Shown piece by piece: positions 25,845 through 35,653 of a DNA stretch of 64,000 nt (position 1 is its first letter; every line of letters starts with the position of its first letter). The stretch spans positions 36,692-100,691 of the forward strand of contig NZ_JARXVH010000025.1 in assembly GCF_029892565.1 (NCBI RefSeq). Direction: 5' to 3'. The notes below the pieces were generated by a model that saw only the letters and a program-made list of their open reading frames with translations, was not told the origin of the DNA and made no database searches. Origin of the DNA: Streptomyces pseudovenezuelae. GTDB lineage: Bacteria > Actinomycetota > Actinomycetes > Streptomycetales > Streptomycetaceae. The position numbers and the translations under genes are program-made.

Positions 25845-26686
25845 CGAGTACGCGAACCGCCAGGGGCAGGCACGGCCGCCGTACGTGGTGGCAGACCGCC
25901 ATCGGCGTGCTGTTCACCGCGGTGATGCTCTTCCCCGTCTACTGGATGCTCAACGTCTCCTTCACCCGCGACCAGGACATGCGCAAGAGCCCGCCGGACC
26001 TGATCCCCGTGCATGGCACCCTGGAGGGCTACCGAGCCGTCCTGGACCAGCAGTTGCCCTACCTCGGCACCAGCCTCGTCATCGGCCTGGGCACCGTGGT
26101 CCTCACCGTCGCACTCGCGGCGCCCGCGGGCTACGCACTCGCCAAACTGCGCCCGCGCGGCGGCGGCGTCCTCAGCTTCCTCTTCCTGGTCGCCCAGATG
26201 ATCCCCGGCATCATCATGGCGATGGGCTTCTACGCCATCTACCTCAACCTCGGCCTGCTCCAGTCGGTGCCCGGCCTGATCGTCGCGGACTCCACACTGG
26301 CCGTGCCGTTCGCCGTACTGATCTTCACCGCGTTCATGTCCGGCATCCCCGGCGAACTCCTCCAGGCCGCGAAGACGGACGGCGCGGGGCCGGTGCGCAC
26401 CTTCCGGTCCATCGTGCTGCCCATGAGCCGCAACGCCGTCGTCACGGTGTCGCTGTTCGCGTTCCTGTGGTCCTGGTCCGACTTCGTCTTCGCCAGCACC
26501 CTCGCCAACGGCGGCGCCCACGAGCCGATCACCCTCGGCATCTACCACTACATCGGCAACAACAACCAGGAGTGGAACGCCATCATGGCCACCGCCGTCG
26601 TGGCCTCACTGCCCGCCGCGGTGATCCTGGTCCTCGCCCAGCGCTACGTCGCCGCCGGCGTGACCGCCGGCGCCGTCAAGGACTGA
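25841..26686 (+). CDS. ABC sugar transporter permease (MalG type)
   Basis: The 281-residue membrane protein has the N-terminal helix (TAIGVLFTAVMLFPVYWMLN), QMIPGIIMAMGFYAIY, and the EAA loop ELLQAAKTDGAGPVRTFRSI followed by VLPMSR. It pairs with the preceding permease, whose stop overlaps its start. The next gene, a glycosidase, begins 118 bp downstream on the same strand. Confidence 0.9.
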   Translation: MTSTRTARGRHGRRTWWQTAIGVLFTAVMLFPVYWMLNVSFTRDQDMRKSPPDLIPVHGTLEGYRAVLDQQLPYLGTSLVIGLGTVVLTVALAAPAGYALAKLRPRGGGVLSFLFLVAQMIPGIIMAMGFYAIYLNLGLLQSVPGLIVADSTLAVPFAVLIFTAFMSGIPGELLQAAKTDGAGPVRTFRSIVLPMSRNAVVTVSLFAFLWSWSDFVFASTLANGGAHEPITLGIYHYIGNNNQEWNAIMATAVVASLPAAVILVLAQRYVAAGVTAGAVKD

Positions 26687-26804
26687 CCCCTCCGCACCTC
26701 GTCAGGGTTCCGGCTGCTCGCCGGCCTGTCGCTCCGGCCTGCCCAAAAGCCGATCACCCACCTCACGCGCCGATCGCCCCTGCTCCAGAAACGAGTCACG
26801 CTGC

Positions 26805-28562
26805 ATGACCGCCGCCCCGTCCGGCCCGGCCTTCTCCGTCCACGACATCCCGTTCAGTACACGCGGGTCTTGGTTCGGCATCTCACCCGTGGTGGCGGAG
26901 AAGACGTACGCCGAAGACCTGCATCTCGTCTCGCACCAGAACGGCATGCACGCCGTGCTGCGTCTGGTCCCGCTCGACCCGGCCACCGGCGACCGCACCG
27001 CCACCGATCCGCACGCGACACCGAGCCTGCTCAGCTGGACCGGGAGCGAAGGCCGCATCGACCTCACCTACGAATCGCCGGACACCGTACGTCTGCGTGG
27101 TGCCGGACTCAGCCTGCACATCGGCGCGGCGGCAACCGTACTGACCCCGTTCAGCGGCACCTACTTCTACCGCGAACCCGGCGCGGACGCCTATGTGTTC
27201 ACCTCGTACGAGACCGGCCGGCGCTACCGCGTCACCGTGCTGTCGGGGACCGTGACCGAGGCCTTGGGCACGCAGAGCCTGGGCAGTGCCGCCCGAGGTG
27301 TGACGATCGACGCCGAAGCCGGTGCGGCCTGGGAGCTCGCAGTCGAGGAGTACCAGACCGCGCGCCGCCCCTACGCGTCCTCGGCACCCTTCGACCAGAT
27401 CGTGGACACCGCGCGCGCCGCCTTCGACGTCTTCGCCGACTCCGTCGCGCCCTGGCGCACGTCCAAGACGCCCGCTGCCGAACTCGCCGCCTACGTGCTG
27501 TGGTCGGCGAGCGTGCGACCGCTGGGCTTCGTCACCCGGCCCGCGGTGCTGATGTCGAAGCACTGGATGGACAAGGTGTGGAGCTGGGACCACTGCTTCA
27601 ACTCCCTTGCCCTGGCTGCCGGAAGCCCCACGTTCGCCCTGGACCAGTTCTCCCTGCCCTTCGACCACCAGGACGAGACCGGCGCGCTGCCCGACTCGGT
27701 GACCCACTCGGAGATCCTCTACAACTTCGTCAAGCCGCCCATCCACGGCTGGGCCCTGCGCCATCTACGCCAACGGCTCCGCGATCCGCTCAGCCAGGCC
27801 GAGTTGACCCAGGTGTACGACCGGCTGGTGCGATGGACCGACTTCTGGCTCACCATGCGGCGCGCGCCCGGGTCCGCCCTTCCGCACTACCAGCATGGCA
27901 ACGACAGCGGCTGGGACAACGCCACCACCTTCGACTCCGGGCGTGTGATCGTCAGCGCCGACCTGTCCGCCTTCCTTGTCCTCCAGCTGCGCGAACTCGC
28001 CGACCTGGCAGATGAGTTGGGGCTGACGGACGACACGCACAAGTGGACACGAACGGCCGACGTGACGCAGGCGGCGCTGCTCGACGAGCTGTGGACCGGC
28101 GACCGGTTCGTGGCCCGCTCGGCGGACGGCGGGGCCACCTGGACGAGCCACAGCCTGCTCGACCTGATGCCCATCGTGCTCGGCGAGCATCTGCCCGAGA
28201 GCATCAGCGACGCGCTGGCCGACCGCATCGAGGCCCACCTCACCCAGTACGGTCTCGCAACCGAACGTCCCACCTCGCCGCACTACTTGGACGACGGCTA
28301 CTGGCGCGGCCCGATCTGGGCCCCGTCCACCGTCCTGATCGAGGACGGTCTGCGCCGTGCCGGCCACGGCCGCCTCGCGGACGAGATCAGTTCCCGCTTC
28401 CGGGCCCTGTGCGAGACCTCGGGTTTCGCCGAGAACTTCGACGCCCTCACCGGCGCAGGCCTGCGCGACCGCGCCTACACCTGGACGGCCAGCAGCTACC
28501 TCCTCCTCGCCGAAGCCCACGAGTTCCGACGCGCCGAGGCCGCCGAGGCCGTCGGCGGCTGA
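26805..28562 (+). CDS. Intracellular (alpha/alpha)6-barrel glycosidase, MGH1/GH63-like
   Basis: The 585 residues have no signal peptide. The (alpha/alpha)6 landmarks of the trehalase/mannosyl-oligosaccharide glucosidase group are present: HWMDKVWSWDHCFNSLALA, GNDSGWDNATTFDSG (an acidic catalytic region), YWRGPIWAPSTVLIEDGL and the late glutamate segment GFAENFDALTGAGLRDR followed by AYTWTASSYLL. It likely trims an oligosaccharide imported by the adjacent ABC system. The exact specificity (alpha-glucoside, alpha-mannoside or other) cannot be read. Confidence 0.75.
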   Translation: MTAAPSGPAFSVHDIPFSTRGSWFGISPVVAEKTYAEDLHLVSHQNGMHAVLRLVPLDPATGDRTATDPHATPSLLSWTGSEGRIDLTYESPDTVRLRGAGLSLHIGAAATVLTPFSGTYFYREPGADAYVFTSYETGRRYRVTVLSGTVTEALGTQSLGSAARGVTIDAEAGAAWELAVEEYQTARRPYASSAPFDQIVDTARAAFDVFADSVAPWRTSKTPAAELAAYVLWSASVRPLGFVTRPAVLMSKHWMDKVWSWDHCFNSLALAAGSPTFALDQFSLPFDHQDETGALPDSVTHSEILYNFVKPPIHGWALRHLRQRLRDPLSQAELTQVYDRLVRWTDFWLTMRRAPGSALPHYQHGNDSGWDNATTFDSGRVIVSADLSAFLVLQLRELADLADELGLTDDTHKWTRTADVTQAALLDELWTGDRFVARSADGGATWTSHSLLDLMPIVLGEHLPESISDALADRIEAHLTQYGLATERPTSPHYLDDGYWRGPIWAPSTVLIEDGLRRAGHGRLADEISSRFRALCETSGFAENFDALTGAGLRDRAYTWTASSYLLLAEAHEFRRAEAAEAVGG

Positions 28563-28617
28563 CAGACCACCTGGGCGGGCCGCGCCCAGGCAGCACCCCC
28601 CTCAATCAGGAGCCGCC

Positions 28618-30474
28618 ATGCACACCACACCCCTGCCCCGAACAGCACGCAGACACCGCATCGGACGACGAGCGGCATCGGCCCTCGTCACCCTGTTCGC
28701 CGCACTGGCCGGGACCGTCCTGCCCGCCGCCCCCTCCCAGGCCGCCGACACCTCCGTCACCGTCGACTTCTCCACCGCAGGCGGCGCCCCCACCTACCAC
28801 GCCTCCGGCATGATCTACGGAATGACCCCGGACGGCTCGCTGCCCCAGGACCACTTCTTCAAAGACATCAAGTGGCACTTCATGCGAGCCGGCGGCGCCC
28901 AGCTCAACAGCGGCGGCTACGCCACCAGCCTCGCCGACTACCAGACCCGCTGGGCCTCAACCCTGGCCCAGTACAAGCGCACCGCCGCCCTCGGCGGCAC
29001 CTTCGTCCTGCTGCCGCACGACCTGTGGGGCGCCGACGGCACCACCAGCCAGGGCTGGCCCGGCGACAACGGCGACTGGACCCAGTTCGACTCCTTCGCC
29101 GCCCAGCTCATCAGTGACGTCAAGGCCAACAACATGACGGTCCAGTGGGACCTGTGGAACGAGCCCGACGGCAGCGGCTTCTGGGGCGCCTCGCAGACGC
29201 AGTACCTCCAGATGTGGTCGCGCTTCTACGCCAAGGTCCGCGCCGCGTTCCCCGCCCAGCTTATCGTCGGCCCCAGCATCGCCGGCCAGCCCAACTCCTC
29301 CAACAGTTGGTGGACGACGTATCTGACGTACATCAAGGCGAACAACGTCGCCCCCGACATCTACAGCTGGCACGACGAACCCGGTGACCCTGCCACCGAC
29401 GTCGGCCGCGCCAACTCCACGCTCGCCGCAGCCGGGTTGACCAACACTCGCGCGTACCAGATCAACGAGTACGCCACCCTGTCCATGCAATCGCCGGGTG
29501 GCGGCGCCTGGTTCATCGGCCGGCTGGAGCGGGCCGGTGCCGACGGCCTGCGAGGCAACTGGGCCTCGGGAACCGCCCTGCACGACAACGAGGCCAACCT
29601 GCTCACCAAGAACAGCGCGGGCCAGTACCTGCCGCTCGGTGAGTGGTTCATGTACCGCTACTACGGCTCGCAGACCGGAAACATCGTCAAACTCACGCCG
29701 GGCACCGGTACCGACGGACTGGCCACCAAGGACAACTCGGCCGCCAACGCCAAGGTGTTGCTCGGTAGCAGTGGCAACACCGGGACCGTGACCGTCAACC
29801 TGACGGGGCTCAACACGACGTCTGTCGTGGCCAACAGCCAGGTCCGCGCCATCGTCCAGCGTGTCCCGTACAGCAATGGGGCAGCCGTGACCGGTCCGGA
29901 GACCATCGCCGACACCACCCTCACGGTCAGCGGCAACGCCGCCTCGGTGAACCTGCCGTGGACGAACGCCAAGGACGGTTACACCGTCACCCTGCTGCCC
30001 CCGTCCAACACGACCGTTTCCACGGTCGCCGTCAGCCAGAACAGCGGTCAGTGCCTGGACGACACCAACCTCAGCACAGCCAATGGCACCCAGTACCAGC
30101 AGTACTACTGCGAGGGCGGCCACCAGCAGATGCTCGACCTCAAGCCGGTCAGCGGCAAGACCAACACCTACACCGTCGTCAACGAACTCAGCGGGAAATG
30201 CCTGGACGTCTCCGGCGCCTCCACCACCGACGGCGCCGCCGTCATCCAGTACACCTGCAACGGCGCCACCAACCAGCAGTTCACCCTCAACCCCGTCACC
30301 GCACTCGGCAACAGCCACGACTACCAACTGGCCGCGGTCCACAGCGGCAAGTGCGTCGATGTCAGCAATGTCTCGACCGCGGCCGGCGCGCAGATCCATC
30401 AGTGGACCTGCGACGCGGCGAGCGTACTGAGCACCAAGAAGAACCAGATCTGGCGACTGCTCGGCAAGAGCTGA
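28618..30474 (+). CDS. Secreted clan GH-A glycosidase (GH39-like) with ricin-type domain
   Basis: The 618-residue protein has a signal peptide (cleavage near AAPSQAA). The TIM-barrel retains both clan GH-A acids: Glu182 in WDLWNEPDG and Glu284 in YQINEYAT. A beta-sandwich follows. From about residue 480 to the end it carries a ricin B lectin domain with cysteine pairs (GQCLDD, GKCLDVSGAS, GKCVDVSNVS). An RBS (CAGGAGCC) precedes the ATG. It ends the LacI-controlled cluster and probably works outside the cell on the same polymer. A strong terminator follows. Confidence 0.8.
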   Translation: MHTTPLPRTARRHRIGRRAASALVTLFAALAGTVLPAAPSQAADTSVTVDFSTAGGAPTYHASGMIYGMTPDGSLPQDHFFKDIKWHFMRAGGAQLNSGGYATSLADYQTRWASTLAQYKRTAALGGTFVLLPHDLWGADGTTSQGWPGDNGDWTQFDSFAAQLISDVKANNMTVQWDLWNEPDGSGFWGASQTQYLQMWSRFYAKVRAAFPAQLIVGPSIAGQPNSSNSWWTTYLTYIKANNVAPDIYSWHDEPGDPATDVGRANSTLAAAGLTNTRAYQINEYATLSMQSPGGGAWFIGRLERAGADGLRGNWASGTALHDNEANLLTKNSAGQYLPLGEWFMYRYYGSQTGNIVKLTPGTGTDGLATKDNSAANAKVLLGSSGNTGTVTVNLTGLNTTSVVANSQVRAIVQRVPYSNGAAVTGPETIADTTLTVSGNAASVNLPWTNAKDGYTVTLLPPSNTTVSTVAVSQNSGQCLDDTNLSTANGTQYQQYYCEGGHQQMLDLKPVSGKTNTYTVVNELSGKCLDVSGASTTDGAAVIQYTCNGATNQQFTLNPVTALGNSHDYQLAAVHSGKCVDVSNVSTAAGAQIHQWTCDAASVLSTKKNQIWRLLGKS

Positions 30475-30490
30475 CCGCCGTCACGCACGC

Positions 30491-30562
30491 CGATGGGGAG
30501 GGGCACTCCAACTGCCCCTCCCCATCGAGGGCATTGCCTTGCCTCTCGCTTTCGCGAGAGGC
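30491..30562 (+). terminator. Double hairpin terminator
   Basis: A 15-bp perfect stem (30491-30505 with 30513-30527, loop CTCCAAC) starts 14 bp after the stop codon. A second 9-bp stem, GCCTCTCGC/GCGAGAGGC with a TTTC loop, lies at 30541-30562. Both ends of the spacer face a convergent LacI gene, so they may stop transcription from both sides. Confidence 0.8.
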
Positions 30563-30744
30563 CTGTCCAGGCCTTGATCAAATAAATGGGGAGCGCCGCT
30601 GACCTGCAACGATGGGATTTTTCGAGGGTTCTGTCAGCTGCCCAAGCAGGGCAGCCGCGTCTTCATCGCCCCGCTCACGGCGGCCCGCGCGGGAGACGTC
30701 TGCGACCGGTTCGCCAATTCTGTCCGAAGACCTCTCACTTGTGG

Positions 30745-31773
30745 TTACCCACGCGCCGAAGTCTGTTCGCGGGGCGGCGCGGTTGAGGCCCGTACCACGA
30801 GTTCGGTGGCGAGTTCGATGTGGTGGGACTCGACCTTTTCGCCGTTGGCCAGGCGGAGGGCGGTGCGGAGGGCGGCACCGCCCATCTCCCGTAGTGGCTG
30901 GCGCACGGTGGTCAGTGGCGGTGAGGCCATCTGGGCGAGGCTTGTGTCGTCGAAGCCGACCACGCTCAGGTCTTCGGGGATGCGCAGGCCTCGGGCGCGG
31001 GCGGTCTCGATGACACCGAGGGCGATCTCGTCGTTGCCTGCGAAGATCGCAGTCGGTGACTCTTCCAGGTCCAGCAGCACCGTGGCGCCGAGCAACCCGG
31101 TCTCGTACGTGAATTCTCCGGGCCGGACATAGGCGCTGGGTACCTGCGCTCCTTCCGCCTCCATGGCGGCGCGGTAGCCGTGCATGCGTGCCTGGTTGCA
31201 TACGGCCAGGGTCGGTCCGCCGAGATAGGCGACGCGGCGGTGGCCCAGGGAGAGCAGGTGCCGGGTCGCGGCCAGGCCGCCGGCGAAGTTGGTCGCCCCG
31301 ACGCTGTTGACCCGGCTGTCCGGCAGGTGCAGTGGGTCCAGCACGACCAGCGGCAGCCCGGCCCGGGCCAGTTCGTTCAGGTGCGTCGCGGTGTGCACGC
31401 TGGTGACCGCGATGACGGCGCGGCGCCCGGCTGAGACCAGGTCCCGCGCCCAGTGTGGGGCACGGGACGCCTTACTGATCACCACCGAGGCCCCCAGTTC
31501 GGCGGCGGAGTCGATGATGCCTTCCAGGGTCTCGGCCACGTACGACTTGAGGCCGCCCTGGAACTGCACCTCGATGGTCGGGCTCTCGACGGCCTCGGTG
31601 TGACGGAACACGGGCGCGAGGTAATCGTGCTGATGCAGCAGCTCCTGCACCCGGGTGCGGGTGTGCGCCGCCACGTCACCGCGGCCGTTGACCACTTTGG
31701 ACACGGTCGCGACGGAAACCCCGGCCGCTTGGGCGATGTCCGCCAAAGTGGTGCGCCTGGCGTTCGGTCGCAT
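30745..31773 (-). CDS. bxlR: LacI-family regulator, BxlR-like
   Basis: The 342 residues carry the LacI HTH (TTLADIAQAAGVSVATVSKV, then VNGRGDVAAHTRTRV) and a two-lobed sensor domain ending RTALRLANGEKVESHHIELA. It is divergent from a binding-protein/two-permease/GH3 cluster with the gene order of bxlEFGA, whose regulator BxlR lies in the same position in other Streptomyces. The identification rests on this synteny and the GH3 protein. Xylo-oligosaccharide or xylose is the expected effector. Confidence 0.7.
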   Translation of the reverse strand: MRPNARRTTLADIAQAAGVSVATVSKVVNGRGDVAAHTRTRVQELLHQHDYLAPVFRHTEAVESPTIEVQFQGGLKSYVAETLEGIIDSAAELGASVVISKASRAPHWARDLVSAGRRAVIAVTSVHTATHLNELARAGLPLVVLDPLHLPDSRVNSVGATNFAGGLAATRHLLSLGHRRVAYLGGPTLAVCNQARMHGYRAAMEAEGAQVPSAYVRPGEFTYETGLLGATVLLDLEESPTAIFAGNDEIALGVIETARARGLRIPEDLSVVGFDDTSLAQMASPPLTTVRQPLREMGGAALRTALRLANGEKVESHHIELATELVVRASTAPPREQTSARG

Positions 31774-31844
31774 CGGTTCCTCTCAGCTGTACGTCCACCA
31801 GTGTGGTGAGCCGCCGGTCGGACCGGCAACGCGGGTGGAACCGG

Positions 31845-32112
31845 TCAACCGTACGGCAGCGCGGCACCGAGATCGTCCAGGGAGGTACCGACGGGCTCCT
31901 CGACCTCGACGCGTCCGAGGATGTGCGTGAGATCGCGTCCGGTGAACGCGATCCGATCCGCATGCGCGCCGACCCTCCGGGACCGTGTGCCGCGACCCGA
32001 CGAGCACCGCGCCCCGCTCCCGCATCGGCGGCACCTCGCCCTGCCGGTGTGACATGACCTGCACCGACAGCGAGTCAGCCGCAGCCATCGCCTCACTCTT
32101 GCCCACAACCAA
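31845..32112 (-). pseudogene. Possible coding remnant in the bxl intergenic region
   Basis: Minus-strand frames read ADSLSVQVMSHRQGEVPPMR and then, after a frame change, RRVGAHADRIAFTGRDLTHI and GRVEVEEPVGTSLDDLGAAL before a stop. The amino-acid composition is protein-like across the frame change, which suggests a frameshifted C-terminal piece of a gene. I do not recognise the family. Confidence 0.25.
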
Positions 32113-32119
32113 CCGATTT

Positions 32120-32286
32120 CGAAACAGTTTCGGTCCCCGCCAAGGTCTCTCGAAGGTGACTGTCGCCCTATGCTACGCAGCCTGACTGCTGCCCGACAAC
32201 GCGTGTCTGCACATGTCTTGACAGGGCGTCAGCCCGAAACCTAATTTGCACGGACAGAGCTAGAAGAAGGTTGTTTCGAAAACCTT
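32120..32286. promoter_or_regulatory. Candidate BxlR/LacI operators
   Basis: CGAAACAGTTTCG (32120-32132) is a perfect 13-bp palindrome. A second site at 32267-32286 has AAGGTT...AACCTT arms around GTTTCGAA. Inverted repeats of CGAA and TTCG type are reported for BxlR. The second site is about 50 bp before the binding-protein gene, a good place for repression. Confidence 0.55.
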
Positions 32287-32335
32287 TCACCATGACTCAC
32301 GAGAAGCCTCTGGCTCTCGAGTGCGGAGAAAAGAC

Positions 32336-33643
32336 ATGGCGCTCTCCCGACGTACCCTCCTCGGCCTGGCCGCCGCAGTGCCGGCCTCCGCGGCGCTGGC
32401 GGCCTGCGGCTCGTCCGGCCCCGGCACGAGCGGCGGGGCCACGTACTGGTACCTGAACGGTCAGCCGCAGGAAGGTGTCAGGGCCGGCGCGGTGGACGCG
32501 TTCAACAAGGCCCACCCCAAGGAGCAGATCAAGGACACGACCTTCCAGAACGACGCGTACAAGACGAAGATCAAGACCGCCATCGGCGCCGGACAGGCGC
32601 CCACCATCATCTGGGGCTGGGGCGGCGGGACGCTGCGCACCTACGCGGAGGCGGGCCAGGTCGAGGACCTCACCTCGTGGTTCGACGAGCACTCCGAGGT
32701 CAAGAAGGGGCTGTTCCCGTCCTCGTTCGGCGCGGCGACGGTGGACGGCAAGATCTACGCGATGCCGGTCGAGGCCGTGCAGCCGATCATCCTCTACTAC
32801 AACAAGAAGGTCTTCGACCAGGTTGGTGTGAGTCCGCCGAAGTCCTGGGACGACATCATGGCGCTGGTGCCCAAGTTCAACGCGAAGGGCATAGCGCCGT
32901 TCTCCCTCGGTGGCCAGTCCCGGTGGACGAACATGATGTGGCTGGAGTTCCTGTTCGACCGCATCGGTGGTTCCGAGGTGTTCCAGGCCATCATCGAAGG
33001 TGAGAAGAACGCCTGGTCCAACCCGGACGCCATCACCGCGCTGACCAAGGTGCAGGAGCTCGTCAAGGCCCACGGGTTCGTCAAGGGCTTCTCCTCGATC
33101 ACCGCGGATTCCAACGCCGACCAGGCGCTGCTGTACACCGGCAGGGCCGCGATGATGCTGCACGGGGCCTGGTCGTACGGCATCCAGCAGGCGGATGGCG
33201 GGGACTTCGTCTCCAGCGGCTCGCTGGGCTACATGACCTTCCCGCCCGTGGAAGGCGGCAAGGGCGATCAGAGCGACACCGTCGGCAACCCCGCCCAGTA
33301 CCTGTCCATCTCCTCGAAGGCCAGCGCCGAGCAGAAGAAGGTCGCCAAGGACTTCTTCGCCACGGGCGTCCTCCAGGACGCGGAGGTGAAGGCGTGGATC
33401 GACACTGGGTCGGTCCCGATCCGGCTGGGCACGAAGAAGCTGCTGGCCGCCTCCAAGAGCGCCGATTTCCTGCAGTTCACCTACGACATCGCCAGCAAGG
33501 CCAAGGTGTTCGGCCAGTCCTGGGACCAGGCGCTCAGTCCGACGGCCGCCGAGACCCTGCTGGACAACATCGTCAAGTTGTTCCAACTGTCCATCTCACC
33601 GAAGCAGTTCGCCGGCAACCTCAACGCGGTCATCGGCAAATGA
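32336..33643 (+). CDS. bxlE: Xylo-oligosaccharide-type ABC binding lipoprotein (BxlE-like)
   Basis: The 435 residues start MALSRRTLLGLAAAVPASAA with a twin-arginine pair and the lipobox LAAC (Cys24), so it is probably a Tat-exported lipoprotein. The mature part matches family-1 sugar-binding proteins (TIIWGWGGGTLRTYAEAGQV, YAMPVEAVQPIILYYNKKVF). GGAGAAAAGAC precedes the ATG. Its stop overlaps the first permease start (ATGA). The xylo-oligosaccharide ligand is inferred from gene order and the GH3 gene. Confidence 0.8.
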   Translation: MALSRRTLLGLAAAVPASAALAACGSSGPGTSGGATYWYLNGQPQEGVRAGAVDAFNKAHPKEQIKDTTFQNDAYKTKIKTAIGAGQAPTIIWGWGGGTLRTYAEAGQVEDLTSWFDEHSEVKKGLFPSSFGAATVDGKIYAMPVEAVQPIILYYNKKVFDQVGVSPPKSWDDIMALVPKFNAKGIAPFSLGGQSRWTNMMWLEFLFDRIGGSEVFQAIIEGEKNAWSNPDAITALTKVQELVKAHGFVKGFSSITADSNADQALLYTGRAAMMLHGAWSYGIQQADGGDFVSSGSLGYMTFPPVEGGKGDQSDTVGNPAQYLSISSKASAEQKKVAKDFFATGVLQDAEVKAWIDTGSVPIRLGTKKLLAASKSADFLQFTYDIASKAKVFGQSWDQALSPTAAETLLDNIVKLFQLSISPKQFAGNLNAVIGK

Positions 33644-34542
33644 GTTCACTCACCGGCCATCGGCCGCGTCGCGAACCGCGCAGCATCCTGCCGTGGCTGG
33701 CGGTGCCGGCGCTGGTGGTCTTCGTCGGCTTCGCCGTGGTTCCACTCGTCGGTGTCTTCGCGCTGAGCTTCACCACGTGGGACGGGATCGGCACCATCCA
33801 CCCGTCGGGGCTGACCAGTTGGCGTGCGGTGCTCACCGACCCCGGGCTGCCGCATGCCCTGTGGGTGACGTTTTTGGTGATGGCCGTGTCCTGGGCCGTT
33901 CAGACGCCGCTGAGTATTCTGCTCGGCACGTTCATGGCGGGCCGCCAGCGCTACCGTGCGGTGCTGGGAGTGGTGTACTTCGTCCCGCTGATGCTCAGCT
34001 CCGCGGCCATCGCGATCGCGTACAAGGCCCTGCTGGACCCCAACTTCGGGCTCGGTGCCGGACTGAAGATCCATGCGCTGAGCCAGGACTGGCTGGGGCG
34101 GCCCGGGCTCGCGTTCGGAGTCGTCATCTTCGTGGTCTCCTGGCAGTTCGTCCCGTTCCACTCCCTGATCTACCAGGGTGGTGTCCAGCAGATCCCGAAG
34201 TCCCTCTACGAGGCGGCGCAGTTGGACGGAGCCGGACGGATCCGGCAGTTCTTCAGCATCACCCTGCCCCAGCTGAAGTACACCATCATCACCTCGTCCA
34301 CGCTGATGGTGGTCGGATCGCTGACCTTCTTCGACCTCATCTTCATCCTCACCGAGGGCGGCCCCGGCGACGCCACCCGGGTCCTCGCACTGGACATGTA
34401 CAAGCGGGCGTTCCAGGCCAGTCTGATGGGACCGGCCAGCGCCATCGCGGTCATCCTCGTCCTGGTGGGTCTGGCCCTCGCCCTGCTGCTGCGCCGACTC
34501 GGTGGCCGGGACGCCGGCGCGAGCCAACTCGAGGGGGCCTGA
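33640..34542 (+). CDS. bxlF: ABC permease (BxlF-like)
   Basis: Encodes a 300-residue, six-helix protein (ILPWLAVPALVVFVGFAVVP at the N-terminus). The EAA loop reads SLYEAAQLDGAGRIRQFFSI then TLPQLK. It overlaps the bxlE-like gene by four bases and is followed by the second permease after one base. It forms the importer channel with its neighbour; no ATPase gene is nearby. Confidence 0.85.
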   Translation: MSSLTGHRPRREPRSILPWLAVPALVVFVGFAVVPLVGVFALSFTTWDGIGTIHPSGLTSWRAVLTDPGLPHALWVTFLVMAVSWAVQTPLSILLGTFMAGRQRYRAVLGVVYFVPLMLSSAAIAIAYKALLDPNFGLGAGLKIHALSQDWLGRPGLAFGVVIFVVSWQFVPFHSLIYQGGVQQIPKSLYEAAQLDGAGRIRQFFSITLPQLKYTIITSSTLMVVGSLTFFDLIFILTEGGPGDATRVLALDMYKRAFQASLMGPASAIAVILVLVGLALALLLRRLGGRDAGASQLEGA

Positions 34543-34543
34543 C

Positions 34544-35440
34544 GTGACCACCACCCTGACCGAGTCGCGACAATCACAGAAGGCCACCCACCGCGAGCGG
34601 CAGCGACGCTCCCGTCAGAAGGCCCGCCGCCACAACTGGGTCGGCGGCCTGGCCGGATGGCTCTGGCTCGTCATTGTCGCCGTGCCTCTTTACTGGACCC
34701 TCATCACCAGTCTCAAGGCCCAGAGCCGCTACTACGCGAGTAACCCACTGGTGCCTTCAAGCGACCCGACTTTGGACAACTACCGGCTGGTCATCGAGTC
34801 CGACTTCCTTCGCTACTTCGTGAACAGCGTCGTGGTCACCGCCGGCGCCGTGGTGCCGGCGGTCGTGTTCTCCTTCATGGCCGCCTACGCGATCGTTCGC
34901 GGTTGGCGCATGCGGGTTCTTCGCGCGGTGAACGGACTGTTCCTCATGGGTCTGGCCATCCCGCTGCAGGCGACGGTGATCCCGGTCTACCTGATCATCA
35001 TCAAACTCCACCTGTACGACAATCTGCTAGCGCTGATCCTCCCGTCGATCGCCTTCGCCATCCCGCTGTCCGTGCTGGTGCTCACCAATTTCATCCGCGA
35101 CGTACCCAAAGAGCTGTTCGACTCGATGCGGGTCGACGGCGCCACCGAATGGACGACCCTGTGGCGGCTGGCGGCACCGCTCACCCGGCCGGCCATCCTC
35201 ACCGTGACCATCTTCAACTCGCTGACCATCTGGAACGGATTCCTGCTGCCGCTGATCCTCACCCAGAGCCCTGAGCGCCGGACCCTGCCGCTCGCGCTGT
35301 GGACCTTCCAGGGCCAGTACGGGGTCAATGTCCCTGCCGTTCTCGCCGCCGTCGTCCTCACCACACTGCCCGTCCTGGTGCTGTACGCGTTCGGCCGCCG
35401 CCAGCTGCTGAGCGGACTGACCGCCGGATTCAGCCGTTGA
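34544..35440 (+). CDS. bxlG: ABC permease (BxlG-like)
   Basis: From GTG 34544, preceded by GAGGGGGCC, it encodes 298 residues beginning VTTTLTESRQSQ, with a basic cytoplasmic start and six helices. The EAA loop reads ELFDSMRVDGATEWTTLWRL, then AAPLTRP; Glu-Ala-Ala is relaxed to Asp-Ser-Met, as in some MalG-type subunits. The gene ends 213 bp before the GH3 gene, a gap in which I see no other gene. Confidence 0.85.
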   Translation: MTTTLTESRQSQKATHRERQRRSRQKARRHNWVGGLAGWLWLVIVAVPLYWTLITSLKAQSRYYASNPLVPSSDPTLDNYRLVIESDFLRYFVNSVVVTAGAVVPAVVFSFMAAYAIVRGWRMRVLRAVNGLFLMGLAIPLQATVIPVYLIIIKLHLYDNLLALILPSIAFAIPLSVLVLTNFIRDVPKELFDSMRVDGATEWTTLWRLAAPLTRPAILTVTIFNSLTIWNGFLLPLILTQSPERRTLPLALWTFQGQYGVNVPAVLAAVVLTTLPVLVLYAFGRRQLLSGLTAGFSR

Positions 35441-35653
35441 CCGACGCTGACGCCGTGTCCGGTGACCGGCCCGTGGTCGCGCGGGCCCTGCACCAACCCT
35501 GGAAGCAGCGACAGCCCCGGCCCCCGATGGGCGGGCGACGCGGATCCGGGCCGATGCCGGAGCCCGGACGCGATCTGCCCCGCCTTGAGTCCTGCTCGTC
35601 TACCTGTTCGCCCATCGCGCCCCGGCCAAGGGTCTGACGGGCGTGGGAAGAAA

